Source: Gammaproteobacteria bacterium 50_400_T64 (GTDB lineage: Bacteria > Pseudomonadota > Gammaproteobacteria > Pseudomonadales > Porticoccaceae). From it: a stretch of DNA of 64,000 bases. Under the pieces are notes generated by a model. That model saw only the letters and a list, made by a program, of their open reading frames with translations. It was not told where the DNA came from and did not search any database. Position 1 is the stretch's first letter, and every line of letters begins with the position of its first letter. The DNA is taken from assembly GCA_002162755.1 (NCBI GenBank), contig MAAS01000005.1:95010-159009 (forward strand), in the 5' to 3' direction. Below, one piece after another: positions 54,957-63,497 of this stretch. The translations under genes were made by a program, and so were the position numbers.

Positions 54957-55550
54957 ATGAGCACAAAGGTCGTACTGGCTAGCAACAACACTGGCAAACT
55001 CAAAGAATTCCAGCAATTGCTAGCGGAGCAAAAACTGGAGGTTCTGCCCCAGGCACAATTTAATGTGCCCGAGGTAGAAGAGACCGGCCTAAGCTTCGTC
55101 GAAAACGCCATTATAAAAGCCCGTCACGCGTCGAAAATCGCCGGCTTGCCCGCTATTGCCGATGACTCGGGGTTAGAGGTCGATTTTCTCGACGGTGCTC
55201 CCGGTATTTACTCGGCACGTTTTTCCGGCGCTGACGCCAACGATGCCCAGAATAACCAGAAACTCCTCGAACGCCTACACGATGTACCCGACGAACAACG
55301 CAGCGCCCGCTTTCAGTGTGTGCTGGTTTATATGCGCCACCCGCTCGACCCCACCCCCCTGATTTGTCAGGGCACCTGGGAGGGTCGCATTCTGACAGCG
55401 CCGCAGGGCGCTAACGGCTTCGGCTATGATCCCCTTTTCCTCGACCCCACCACCGGTCTCTCGTCCGCTGAATTGAGCAAGGCGGAGAAAAACACCCGCA
55501 GCCACCGCGCCAAAGCCCTCCAGGGTTTACTCGCCCAACTTAGCCAATAG
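54957..55550 (+). CDS. rdgB: dITP/XTP pyrophosphatase RdgB
   Basis: This 197-residue Ham1 family enzyme removes non-canonical purine nucleotides such as dITP and XTP. Motifs are VLASNNTGKLKEF, ENAIIKARHAS, AIADDSGLEVDFL, GANGFGYDPLF and SHRAKAL. The ATG at 54957 is preferred to the GTG two codons earlier on spacing to GGTGA. It is followed 25 nt later by hemW. Confidence 0.96.
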   Translation: MSTKVVLASNNTGKLKEFQQLLAEQKLEVLPQAQFNVPEVEETGLSFVENAIIKARHASKIAGLPAIADDSGLEVDFLDGAPGIYSARFSGADANDAQNNQKLLERLHDVPDEQRSARFQCVLVYMRHPLDPTPLICQGTWEGRILTAPQGANGFGYDPLFLDPTTGLSSAELSKAEKNTRSHRAKALQGLLAQLSQ

Positions 55551-55575
55551 CGCGTCAAACTTTCGCTGTAAACTG

Positions 55576-56739
55576 ATGAGCTCTCTGCGCCTACCGCCTC
55601 TGTCACTCTATGTACACATTCCCTGGTGCGTCAGAAAGTGCCCCTATTGTGATTTTAACTCCCACACTAATAACGGCGAAGCCCTGCCCGAAAATGACTA
55701 TGTGGACGCGCTACTGGAAGACCTCGCCGCAGAGGCCAGTGCTGAACACGTTCAAGGCCGGCAGCTCGTCTCCATTTTTTTTGGCGGTGGTACGCCGAGT
55801 CTTTTTTCCGCAGCAGCCATTGCTCGCATACTCCACGGTGCCGAACAACTCATCGGCTTTGCGCCAACCATCGAAATCACCCTTGAAGCCAACCCCGGCA
55901 CTGTCGAGCAGCAAAAATTTAAGGGCTTTCGAGAAGCGGGGGTCAACCGACTCTCCATCGGCATACAAAGTTTTAACGACGCTCACCTCACGCGCCTGGG
56001 CCGCATACACAATGGCGCGGAAGCGTTAAGCGCCATAAGCATCGCCCGGCAAGCGGGCTTCGATAATATCAACCTTGATTTAATGCACGGTCTGCCCGAA
56101 CAAACACCCGAACAGGCCATCGCCGACTTGCAGCAGGCTATCGATCTACAACCCGAACACCTGTCCTGGTATCAATTAACGATTGAGCCAAATACCGCTT
56201 TTCACAGCCAGCCACCCTTGTTGCCGGTAGAAAACACCCTCGAAAATATTCAGCGCAGTGGCCATGCACTATTAAACAGTGCCGGTTTTAGCGCCTACGA
56301 AATCAGTGCTTACGCGCGCCCGCAGCGCCAGTCACAACACAACTGCAACTACTGGCAGTTTGGTGATTACCTGGGTATCGGCGCTGGAGCCCACGGTAAA
56401 ATCACCGATATTAGTAGCCAAAAAATCATCCGCACCCGCAAAACCCGCCAGCCTGCGGACTATCTGTCGCGACTTGCCCAGGGTAAAAATTATCTCGCCG
56501 AGCAATTCTCGCTGGATGAAGCAGAGCTTCCCCTCGAGTTTTTGATGAACGCCTTACGCCTAAAACACGGGGTGCCCACCCACCTGTTTGCCGAACGAAC
56601 CGGCATCCCCCTAATAACTATCGAAGCCCACTGGCAAGCTCTCGAAGCCAAAAAGCTAGTCGAGCCACTTGCCACGGAAAGACTGAGCTGTACCGCCCTC
56701 GGGCATCGTTTTCTAGATAGTATCCTGGCCGAATTCTAA
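55576..56739 (+). CDS. hemW: Radical SAM heme chaperone HemW
   Basis: This 387-residue protein has the 4Fe-4S ligands C18, C22 and C25 in the PWCVRKCPYCDFNSH motif, then FFGGGTPSLF and IGIQSFNDAHL. It was long called a coproporphyrinogen III oxidase homologue, but this branch lacks activity and acts in heme insertion into respiratory enzymes. The C-terminal HemN-like domain (LMNALRLKHGVP) is present. The rdgB-hemW order is conserved. Confidence 0.95.
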   Translation: MSSLRLPPLSLYVHIPWCVRKCPYCDFNSHTNNGEALPENDYVDALLEDLAAEASAEHVQGRQLVSIFFGGGTPSLFSAAAIARILHGAEQLIGFAPTIEITLEANPGTVEQQKFKGFREAGVNRLSIGIQSFNDAHLTRLGRIHNGAEALSAISIARQAGFDNINLDLMHGLPEQTPEQAIADLQQAIDLQPEHLSWYQLTIEPNTAFHSQPPLLPVENTLENIQRSGHALLNSAGFSAYEISAYARPQRQSQHNCNYWQFGDYLGIGAGAHGKITDISSQKIIRTRKTRQPADYLSRLAQGKNYLAEQFSLDEAELPLEFLMNALRLKHGVPTHLFAERTGIPLITIEAHWQALEAKKLVEPLATERLSCTALGHRFLDSILAEF

Positions 56740-56847
56740 GCCCTCCCAGCTTGTAGACAAGTGATTTGTTTGCAGTAAGGCTGGGGTGTTATGATTCCGA
56801 AATTGCAGTTTAGCCTGCTATCAAATAAACCAACTGGGGAAATATTT

Positions 56848-57174
56848 ATGGGCGACAAAATCGTTCACACTACTGATGACGCCTTTGAAGCTGACGTTAT
56901 CGCCGCTGGCACACCGGTACTCGTCGATTTTTGGGCTAGCTGGTGCGGCCCCTGTAAAATGATCGCCCCTCTGCTGGACGAACTGGCCGACGAATACGGC
57001 GCGCAGGTGAAAATCTGCAAAGTTGATGTCGATGCCAATCGCGATATCGCCGCCAAATACAATGTGCGTAGTATTCCCACGCTGATGATGTTCAAAGACG
57101 GGGCCATGCACGAGACCAAAATTGGCGCGCTATCCAAAGCCCAGCTGAAAGAATTTATTGACGCTAGCCTGTAA
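56848..57174 (+). CDS. trxA: Thioredoxin 1
   Basis: This 108-residue protein has the redox motif W32-C33-G-P-C36 in ASWCGPCKM and the cis-Pro loop RSIPTLMMF. The ATG at 56848 has GGGGA eight bases upstream. It precedes rho, as in E. coli (trxA-rho). It reduces disulfides of many cytosolic enzymes. Confidence 0.97.
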   Translation: MGDKIVHTTDDAFEADVIAAGTPVLVDFWASWCGPCKMIAPLLDELADEYGAQVKICKVDVDANRDIAAKYNVRSIPTLMMFKDGAMHETKIGALSKAQLKEFIDASL

Positions 57175-57183
57175 AAACAAAAT

Positions 57184-57213
57184 GAGCGCCAGCTTTCCAT
57201 CACGCTGGCGCTC
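57184..57213 (+). terminator. Strong hairpin after trxA
   Basis: A perfect 10-bp GC-rich stem, gagcgccagc (57184-57193) with gctggcgctc (57204-57213), lies nine bases after the trxA stop. No T run follows, so it may be a 3'-end stabiliser or a weak terminator rather than a full one. Confidence 0.5.
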
Positions 57214-57236
57214 GATCTGCAACACCAAGAAAGCAC

Positions 57237-57264
57237 TTGTCTTTTATCAGACAAGTACTATAAT
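57237..57264 (+). promoter_or_regulatory. Candidate sigma70 promoter for rho
   Basis: TTGTCT (57237-57242) and TATAAT (57259-57264) are separated by 16 bases. Transcription from here would give a leader of about 187 nt before the rho ATG. A long leader is expected because Rho attenuates its own gene in E. coli. The -35 lies in an acttgtc/gacaagt inverted repeat. Confidence 0.6.
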
Positions 57265-57457
57265 CGCCAAATTAGCGTCGACTCTTACTAACACCCCCTT
57301 TAGCTAAATCATTTCCTAAGAAGCCTTCCCGGGTGCTAGACACATAACAATTCCAAATTACATATTTCGCCAGTCGGCGCATTTCATTCTTTATTTCATC
57401 CCAATAGTCCAACGAGACTAAATTCTGCTATCTCATTAAACCTAGAACAATATATCT

Positions 57458-58717
57458 ATGAATCTGACTGACCTTAAAACCAAACCCATCGATGAACTGA
57501 TCAAAATCGGCGAAGAAACTGGCCTCGAGAATCTCGGCCGTTTACGCAAGCAAGATATTATATTCACCATCCTCAAACGCCACGCAAAAAGCGGCGAAGA
57601 TATTTACAGCGATGGTGTACTGGAAATCCTCCCCGATGGTTTTGGTTTTCTGCGCTCATCAGACGGCTCTTATCTCGCAGGGCCCGATGACATTTATGTT
57701 TCACCCAGCCAGATTCGCCGTTTTAACCTACGCACCGGCGACAGTATTTCTGGCAAGATCAGGCCACCCAAAGAGGGAGAACGTTATTTTGCCCTGCTTA
57801 AAGTTGATCAAATCAACTACGACCGCCCTGAAAATGCCCGCAACAAAATTCTCTTTGAAAATCTGACGCCCCTGTTCCCCGACGAGCGCATGGTGCTCGA
57901 ATCGGGCAACGGTAGTTCTGAAGATTTAACCGGTCGCATCATCGACCTGGTCGCGCCCATCGGCAAAGGCCAACGCGGCTTGATCGTAGCACCACCGAAA
58001 GCCGGTAAAACCATCATGATGCAGCACATGGCACAGTCCATTGTGCGCAATAACCCCGAGGCCATTATCATCGTCCTATTGATCGATGAGCGCCCCGAGG
58101 AAGTCACCGAAATGCAGCGTACCGTACGCGGTGAAGTCGTCGCATCAACCTTTGATGAACCACCCGCCCGCCATGTGCAAGTCGCTGAAATGGTCATTGA
58201 AAAAGCCAAGCGCCTGGTCGAGCACAAAAAGGATGTCGTCATCCTGCTCGACTCCATCACCCGCCTGGCTCGCGCCTACAACACCGTGGTGCCTTCCTCC
58301 GGTAAAGTCTTAACCGGTGGTGTCGATGCCCACGCTCTAGAAAAGCCCAAGCGCTTCTTCGGCGCCGCACGTAACATTGAACAGGGCGGCAGCTTGACCA
58401 TCATTGCCACCGCTCTGGTCGATACCGGCTCGAAGATGGACGAAGTCATTTTTGAGGAGTTCAAAGGCACGGGTAATATGGAATTGCACCTCGATCGCAA
58501 GATCGCGGAAAGACGTGTCTACCCCGCCATTAACATTCGCCGCTCCGGCACGCGCCGTGAAGACCTGTTAATGAACGAAGCCGATCTGCAGCGAGTGTGG
58601 ATACTGCGCAAGCTGCTCAACGATATGGAAGATACGGCGGCCACCGAATTTATCATTGACCGGCTGAAAAGCTTTGACAGTAACGATGCCTTTTTTGCGG
58701 CGATGAAGCGTAAATAA
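57458..58717 (+). CDS. rho: Transcription termination factor Rho
   Basis: This 419-residue hexameric RNA helicase ends untranslated transcripts. The N-terminal helix bundle ([17 protein letters not shown]) precedes the RNA-binding OB fold ([15 protein letters not shown]), then the ATPase with Walker A APPKAGKT, Walker [17 protein letters not shown], and the Q/R loop regions [20 protein letters not shown]. The length equals E. coli Rho (419). No insertion of the kind seen in actinobacteria is present. Confidence 0.98.
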   Translation: MNLTDLKTKPIDELIKIGEETGLENLGRLRKQDIIFTILKRHAKSGEDIYSDGVLEILPDGFGFLRSSDGSYLAGPDDIYVSPSQIRRFNLRTGDSISGKIRPPKEGERYFALLKVDQINYDRPENARNKILFENLTPLFPDERMVLESGNGSSEDLTGRIIDLVAPIGKGQRGLIVAPPKAGKTIMMQHMAQSIVRNNPEAIIIVLLIDERPEEVTEMQRTVRGEVVASTFDEPPARHVQVAEMVIEKAKRLVEHKKDVVILLDSITRLARAYNTVVPSSGKVLTGGVDAHALEKPKRFFGAARNIEQGGSLTIIATALVDTGSKMDEVIFEEFKGTGNMELHLDRKIAERRVYPAINIRRSGTRREDLLMNEADLQRVWILRKLLNDMEDTAATEFIIDRLKSFDSNDAFFAAMKRK

Positions 58718-58764
58718 AGTAGCCTTCGTCGGCACGCACTTCTTTAGCACAATAACAGCCCCAT

Positions 58765-58805
58765 AAAAAAACCCAGCCCATCTTGCGATAGGCTGGGTTT
58801 TTTTA
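58765..58805. terminator. Bidirectional terminator between rho and thiolase gene
   Basis: The stem acccagcc (58771-58778) with ggctgggt (58791-58798) is flanked by an A run on the left and a T run on the right, so it can end rho transcription on the plus strand and thiolase transcription on the minus strand. Confidence 0.88.
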
Positions 58806-58866
58806 TGGCCAACTCAAGGCCGACAAGCTACGTCAATACATCAACCCTGACTTGATCAGAGTCTCC

Positions 58867-60051
58867 TTAACCTAACTCGCTACCAACAATCGATATAAAA
58901 CTAACACAGCGTCCAGGCTGCCCACCAAGATTGTGAGTCAAACCCAACTTCGGATCCTTAATTTGACGCTCGCCCGCTTCGCCACGCAGTTGCAGCCACA
59001 TTTCGTACATCATCCGCAAACCACTGGCACCGATGGGGTGACCAAAGCTTTTTAAGCCACCATCGGGATTAATCGGCTGGGCACCATCGCCATCAAAACG
59101 CCCCTCCATCACGTCCTTCCAGCCTTCGCCGCGCTCGGAAAAACCCATGTCTTCCATCAGCACCAGCTCGGTTGCGGTAAAGCAATCGTGGACTTCTGCC
59201 ATGGAAATTTCTTCGCGGGGGTTGGTAATGCCCGCTTGCTTATAGGCATCCTGCGCCGAAACCACTACTTCCTGAAAAGTGGTGAAATCGTATTCCTCAC
59301 TGATAAAGCCTTCATTCGGGCCAGCTGCAACAGACAGTGCCTTGAGGAAAACCGGCTTATCGGTGTATTTATAAGCATCTTCGGCGCGGCATAAAATCGC
59401 TGCGGCCGAGCCATCGGAAACCCCGGAGCAATCGAACACGCCAAACATACCCGCGATGCGTGGCGAGTTGCAGATCTTCTCCAGAGAGACTTCTTTGCGG
59501 AACTGCGCCTTGGGGTTCTTTGCCCCGGCCACATGATTTTTCCAGGCAATGTGCGATAGCACATCTTTCAACTCACCTTCACCGACGCCGTATTTTTCAC
59601 AGTAGGCAGGCGCCAGTAGCGAAAACATCGCCGGTGCCGTCATACTCGACTCCGTGCCATCGCCATCCGGCCCGGGTATTACTAACCCTGAATAGCCGCC
59701 ATCTTTGAGCTTTTCAACACCCACTGCCATCACTAAATCATAGGCACCACTCGCCACAGCATAAGCCGCATTGCGAATCGCCTCACTACCCGTGGCACAC
59801 ATATTCTCCAGTCGAGTTACCGGCTTATAGGGCGTTTTCAATGCCTCTGAAAACACCATGCCTGAAATACCGCTGGCGAAGGTACCTAGCCAGTAAGCGT
59901 CCACATCCGCTGGTTCAACACCCGCTGATTTATAGGCATCGCTCGCCGCGTCAATGAGCATATCGGCAGCACTTCTGCCCCAGTGTTCGCCAAAGGGCGT
60001 ACAGCCCATGCCGACGATCGCAACTTGATCTTTAATTCCGTTACTTGCCAT
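58867..60051 (-). CDS. SCP2-type thiolase/acyltransferase
   Basis: This 394-residue thiolase-fold protein of the SCPx/SCP2 branch has nucleophile Cys at C85 in ENMCATGSEA, His in SFGHPIGASG, and the terminal NLGGQPGRC segment in place of the canonical CxGxG. In archaea and in steroid or acyl side-chain pathways such proteins work with DUF35 Zn-OB partners, and the gene 10 nt upstream encodes such a domain. The start follows AGGGGGT. Whether it is a true thiolase or an aldolase-like lyase cannot be told from sequence. Confidence 0.88.
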   Translation of the reverse strand: MASNGIKDQVAIVGMGCTPFGEHWGRSAADMLIDAASDAYKSAGVEPADVDAYWLGTFASGISGMVFSEALKTPYKPVTRLENMCATGSEAIRNAAYAVASGAYDLVMAVGVEKLKDGGYSGLVIPGPDGDGTESSMTAPAMFSLLAPAYCEKYGVGEGELKDVLSHIAWKNHVAGAKNPKAQFRKEVSLEKICNSPRIAGMFGVFDCSGVSDGSAAAILCRAEDAYKYTDKPVFLKALSVAAGPNEGFISEEYDFTTFQEVVVSAQDAYKQAGITNPREEISMAEVHDCFTATELVLMEDMGFSERGEGWKDVMEGRFDGDGAQPINPDGGLKSFGHPIGASGLRMMYEMWLQLRGEAGERQIKDPKLGLTHNLGGQPGRCVSFISIVGSELG

Positions 60052-60061
60052 ACATCACCCC

Positions 60062-61447
60062 CTAGCGTTGTGGCCGTGCTTTCCAGAAATAGTTATGGAC
60101 ACCCTGACCCGTGTAGAAACGACGAAAGGTCATTTCCAGCTTATCGCCAATCGCGACATCGCTCGGATCAACATCCGTCAATTCACAGGCCAGACGCCCG
60201 CCGCACTCAAAGTCCACCACGGTAGAAACAACCGGCGGCTGCAAACTGTAAGCCAGATGATCGAGTGTGTAGGTGGTGATCTTGCAGGCCGCATCGGCAA
60301 AGCGCTCATCAACCATTTCATCGATTGACTGACACTTGAGACAGACCCGTTGTGGCGGCAAATGACCCTGGCCACACTTACCGCAACGACTACCGTAAAA
60401 GGCGTACTTCCAGCGTTCGTTGCGCTTCATAATGGGCGCGGCCGGGCGATCGGGGTCGGGCCTGCGCGGTGGTTCGAAGGGCAGAATTTCACGCCATTTT
60501 AAATAAGTATTGTAGGCAATCTCATTGTTGCTCGACGCCAGCCAGTGATCGACACTGCGCTCGGGTCGACCCTCGGCAATTTTATCACTCACTTCCAACA
60601 CAATGGCATCACAACCATCAGCGGTCGACAGTACAAGGATTTTATCCCCCGGCTGCGCCTGGTCTAAAGTCCGCGCCAACACCAGGCCGGCATGGGCAAC
60701 ACCGCTGCGACCCACAGAGCCCGCCAGCATATCGGCGACTTGCTCGGGCTTTAAGCCCAGGGCTCGTGGAACGCCGGCAACATCACGACTATTGGTGGCA
60801 TCGAGTATCACTGTTGCCAGGGCTTCCGGGGCCACATTGGCATCGGCCAGCGCACGCTGAGCCGTGTCGATGCTGATGGGGCCGAGTACTTCAATACCAA
60901 AGCGCTCTTCCCACTGACGGGCAAAACGATCGGTCGGTAGACGCCAAACATCGAGTATTTCTGACGTCGTTGAAGCACGACCCAGTACACGGGCAATAGC
61001 ATTTTCTTCCGGCCCAGTGACAAAGGCCACGGCTGCGTCACCGCTATCGCGCTCGCGAGCACCACCCGGTGCTCCAATGACGATATCCCCTGCACACACC
61101 AGTGAGGTGCGCCCGGCTTTGCCAAGATCGGTGCCGAGCAACAAAGCCGCCAAACCCATACGGGTATTATTGGCCAGCTCAATCGTATTCACCTGTGCCG
61201 GCAAGTCGAGGGCTGAACAAATCGCCGCCGCATTGAGTTTTTCGGCATAGGGCGCGCTATTCGTTGCGAATACCAGCGTATCAATCGCTGGTTTAGCCGC
61301 TAATGCACCACGCCCCGCTTCAACCGACATTGAGACAGAATCTTCGTCATGACTGGCAATGGCTCTCTCGCCTTTACCGCCGCCAATCGCCTTTCGTGTG
61401 AGTCGATAATACGGCACGTAAGCACCGTAACTTATAATTCCAGACAC
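60062..61447 (-). CDS. HMG-CoA-synthase-like protein fused to DUF35 zinc/OB-fold domain
   Basis: This is a 461-residue fusion. The first 300 residues resemble archaeal HMG-CoA synthase/KAS III (ISYGAYVPYYRL, DEDSVSMSVEAGRGAL). Residues 345-455 are a DUF35 domain with a zinc ribbon (C355, C358, C369, C372) and an OB fold. The nucleophile Cys of the synthase (EFACKAG in archaea) appears as N93 in ELANNTR, and the usual downstream His is not seen, so the synthase half is probably not catalytic. It likely forms a complex with the thiolase, as thiolase/HMGCS/DUF35 do in archaea; here two of the three are fused. The start is GTG at 61447 with AAGGGGGTAAG upstream. Confidence 0.85.
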   Translation of the reverse strand: MSGIISYGAYVPYYRLTRKAIGGGKGERAIASHDEDSVSMSVEAGRGALAAKPAIDTLVFATNSAPYAEKLNAAAICSALDLPAQVNTIELANNTRMGLAALLLGTDLGKAGRTSLVCAGDIVIGAPGGARERDSGDAAVAFVTGPEENAIARVLGRASTTSEILDVWRLPTDRFARQWEERFGIEVLGPISIDTAQRALADANVAPEALATVILDATNSRDVAGVPRALGLKPEQVADMLAGSVGRSGVAHAGLVLARTLDQAQPGDKILVLSTADGCDAIVLEVSDKIAEGRPERSVDHWLASSNNEIAYNTYLKWREILPFEPPRRPDPDRPAAPIMKRNERWKYAFYGSRCGKCGQGHLPPQRVCLKCQSIDEMVDERFADAACKITTYTLDHLAYSLQPPVVSTVVDFECGGRLACELTDVDPSDVAIGDKLEMTFRRFYTGQGVHNYFWKARPQR

Positions 61448-61572
61448 CTTACCCCCTTACAAATCTTGTTAATAATTGTTGTCGATCCATCATAGCCCAC
61501 TCACTGCGAGAAACACCAAGCCTCATAAACCATCCGCCCGACCAAGTTCGACTGCCCGGTCATTTTTCAGGC

Positions 61573-61620
61573 AAAAAAAAACCCGGGGGCTGCTCTCAAT
61601 CGAGCAAACCGCCGGGTCCT
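61573..61620 (-). terminator. Terminator after the monooxygenase gene
   Basis: On the minus strand acccgg and ccgggt form a stem around a roughly 25-nt loop, followed by a long T run (A run 61573-61581 on the plus strand). It lies 30 bases after the monooxygenase stop. Confidence 0.75.
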
Positions 61621-61650
61621 AGTGCAGATTTGAGTGCAGATCAGTCGCGT

Positions 61651-63144
61651 TTAACGCTCCATTTCATACTCACTGTAATCGGGCACTTTCAAGTCGTTAC
61701 GGAACTTGCCCGCGGTCCAGGGCCATGAAACGGGAACACCGTTTTTATCCAGATACCAGCTGTCACAACCGGTTAACCAAACGGTACCTTCCATATTGTC
61801 CTTCATATCCTGAACAAAACGATCGGTAGCCGCACGCTTGGGGCTGACCTTTTCAAATTCACGGTTGGCCCACTTCTCGACGAAGTTCATGATGTAACCG
61901 GACTGTACTTCGGCAATCGCAGCCAACGAGAAGTTACCGACAGGGCTGTTAGGGCCCATCACCATAAAGAAGTTGGGGAAGTCGGGCATAGCAACGGTAC
62001 GGTAGCCATAGATGCCATCTTTCCACTGCTCTTCGAGGGTGGGGCCATCTTCAACACTCATGGTCATCGGCATCATGTGCTCGCCAGCGTAATAACCGGT
62101 GGCCAAAGCAACGACGTCGACTTCGTGCAACTCACCATCTTTGGTGCGAATGCCCTTCGCCTCAAAGCGCTCAATGTGCTCAGAAATTAGCTCCGCATTG
62201 GGCTTTTGAATGGCCGGGTAAAACTCAGACGACATCACCAAACGCTTACACATGGCAACATAGTCAGGGGTCAGTGCTTTACGTAACTTCGGGTCTTTCA
62301 CGTTGTTCAAGTTCCACTGACAAGCCTTACCGACAATCCTTCTTGCCCAGCCGTCTTTAATCACGCCGGTGCCCATGATGGTTTCCATAAAGTAACTAAT
62401 GGAATGATGGAACACTTTGGAAATAACCGGGAAGGTGGTGAGCATCTTCTCGTTAAGCTTGGAGTACTTACGGTTCGGTACCGGCACGATCCACTGAGGG
62501 GTACGCTGAAAGGAGTACACCTTTTTGCAGATCTCAGTCAGCGGCTTGATCATTTGAATGCCGGTGGAACCATTGCCAATAACGGCAACATTTTTACCCG
62601 TCAGATCAATGTCTCTTTCCCAGCGAGCCGTGTGCAGGATTTTACCTTCGAAGTCATCCATCCCTTCAATTTCGGGGTATTTCGGTCGTACCAAAATGCC
62701 ACAGCAGGCAATAAGGATATCCGCTTCATCGGTATCGCCATTCTCCAGATCAACGTGCCATTTGCCGCCACGGAACTCGGAGTGCTTTACCTCACTATTA
62801 AATTTAATGCGCTCGAAAACATTGTATTTTTTCGCAGTGGTTTCGTAATACTGCTGAATTTCTGGGCCGCCACAGAAACGGTGGCTCCAGCTAGCGCTGG
62901 GAGAAAAGCTGTACTGATAGTAATAAGACGGCACATCACAACGCAGCCCTGGGTAAAAGTTGTAGTACCAGGTACCACCCAGGCCACCGGCCTTCTCGTA
63001 CAAAGTTACGTCGGTAAAGCCGGCTTCCATTAAACGGATGCCCATGCAAACACCCGACAAGCCAGTACCAACAATAATTACCTTAGGATTCCTTTTCCCG
63101 CCGGCAACTGCAGCTCCAATATTTCCACTCTCAGCAACGCCCAT
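61651..63144 (-). CDS. Flavin-dependent monooxygenase, Baeyer-Villiger-like
   Basis: This 497-residue class B flavoprotein has two Rossmann motifs, GTGLSG (26-31, FAD) and GNGSTG (190-195, NADPH). The type I BVMO fingerprint FxGxxxHTxxW is present at F165-W175 (FEGKILHTARW), but the final Pro/Asp is Glu. GGTWYYNFYPGLRCDVPS is typical of cyclohexanone/steroid BVMOs. The family inserts oxygen next to a ketone; the substrate is unknown. Neighbouring thiolase and HMGCS-like/DUF35 genes would fit breakdown of a ring or side chain. It has its own promoter and terminator. Confidence 0.9.
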   Translation of the reverse strand: MGVAESGNIGAAVAGGKRNPKVIIVGTGLSGVCMGIRLMEAGFTDVTLYEKAGGLGGTWYYNFYPGLRCDVPSYYYQYSFSPSASWSHRFCGGPEIQQYYETTAKKYNVFERIKFNSEVKHSEFRGGKWHVDLENGDTDEADILIACCGILVRPKYPEIEGMDDFEGKILHTARWERDIDLTGKNVAVIGNGSTGIQMIKPLTEICKKVYSFQRTPQWIVPVPNRKYSKLNEKMLTTFPVISKVFHHSISYFMETIMGTGVIKDGWARRIVGKACQWNLNNVKDPKLRKALTPDYVAMCKRLVMSSEFYPAIQKPNAELISEHIERFEAKGIRTKDGELHEVDVVALATGYYAGEHMMPMTMSVEDGPTLEEQWKDGIYGYRTVAMPDFPNFFMVMGPNSPVGNFSLAAIAEVQSGYIMNFVEKWANREFEKVSPKRAATDRFVQDMKDNMEGTVWLTGCDSWYLDKNGVPVSWPWTAGKFRNDLKVPDYSEYEMER

Positions 63145-63241
63145 TTGTTACTCCCGACTCATCATCTTTGATTAAAAAAATTATCGTAAAAAAACGCATA
63201 CCCACCGAACAAGAAACCTACCGACGGGTAATCAGCCCAGC

Positions 63242-63270
63242 ATAATCTATGCTTTGTGTATCTATGTCAA
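63242..63270 (-). promoter_or_regulatory. Sigma70 promoter for the monooxygenase gene
   Basis: On the minus strand a perfect TTGACA -35 (63265-63270) and a GATTAT -10 (63242-63247) are 17 bases apart. Transcription would start near 63235, about 90 nt before the ATG. Confidence 0.65.
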
Positions 63271-63281
63271 TAGCTTAGAGG

Positions 63282-63295
63282 TAAACGAACGTTTA
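63282..63295. promoter_or_regulatory. Perfect palindrome TAAACG-AA-CGTTTA, candidate operator
   Basis: The 6+2+6 perfect inverted repeat lies 11 bp upstream of the -35 of the monooxygenase promoter. Its shape is that of a TetR or AraC/MarR-type site. From this place it would favour activation of the monooxygenase gene, or act on the divergent PAP2 gene about 200 bp away. No regulator gene is in the window. Confidence 0.5.
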
Positions 63296-63497
63296 ATTAA
63301 CGCCTTATTTTGAGGTCTACACCACTCCCTCTACAGCTCATTGATCAGTGCCAATCCTTTCTCGACTTATGAACAAAACCTTCCGAAGACGACATCGTGA
63401 TATTCCATGCATAAACAAGGAGATACCGCCTTATTGTCATGCCCTCGTCATGGCTTTGTTATCGCACTGACATACTTGGCCATTAAAATTCCGCTCC

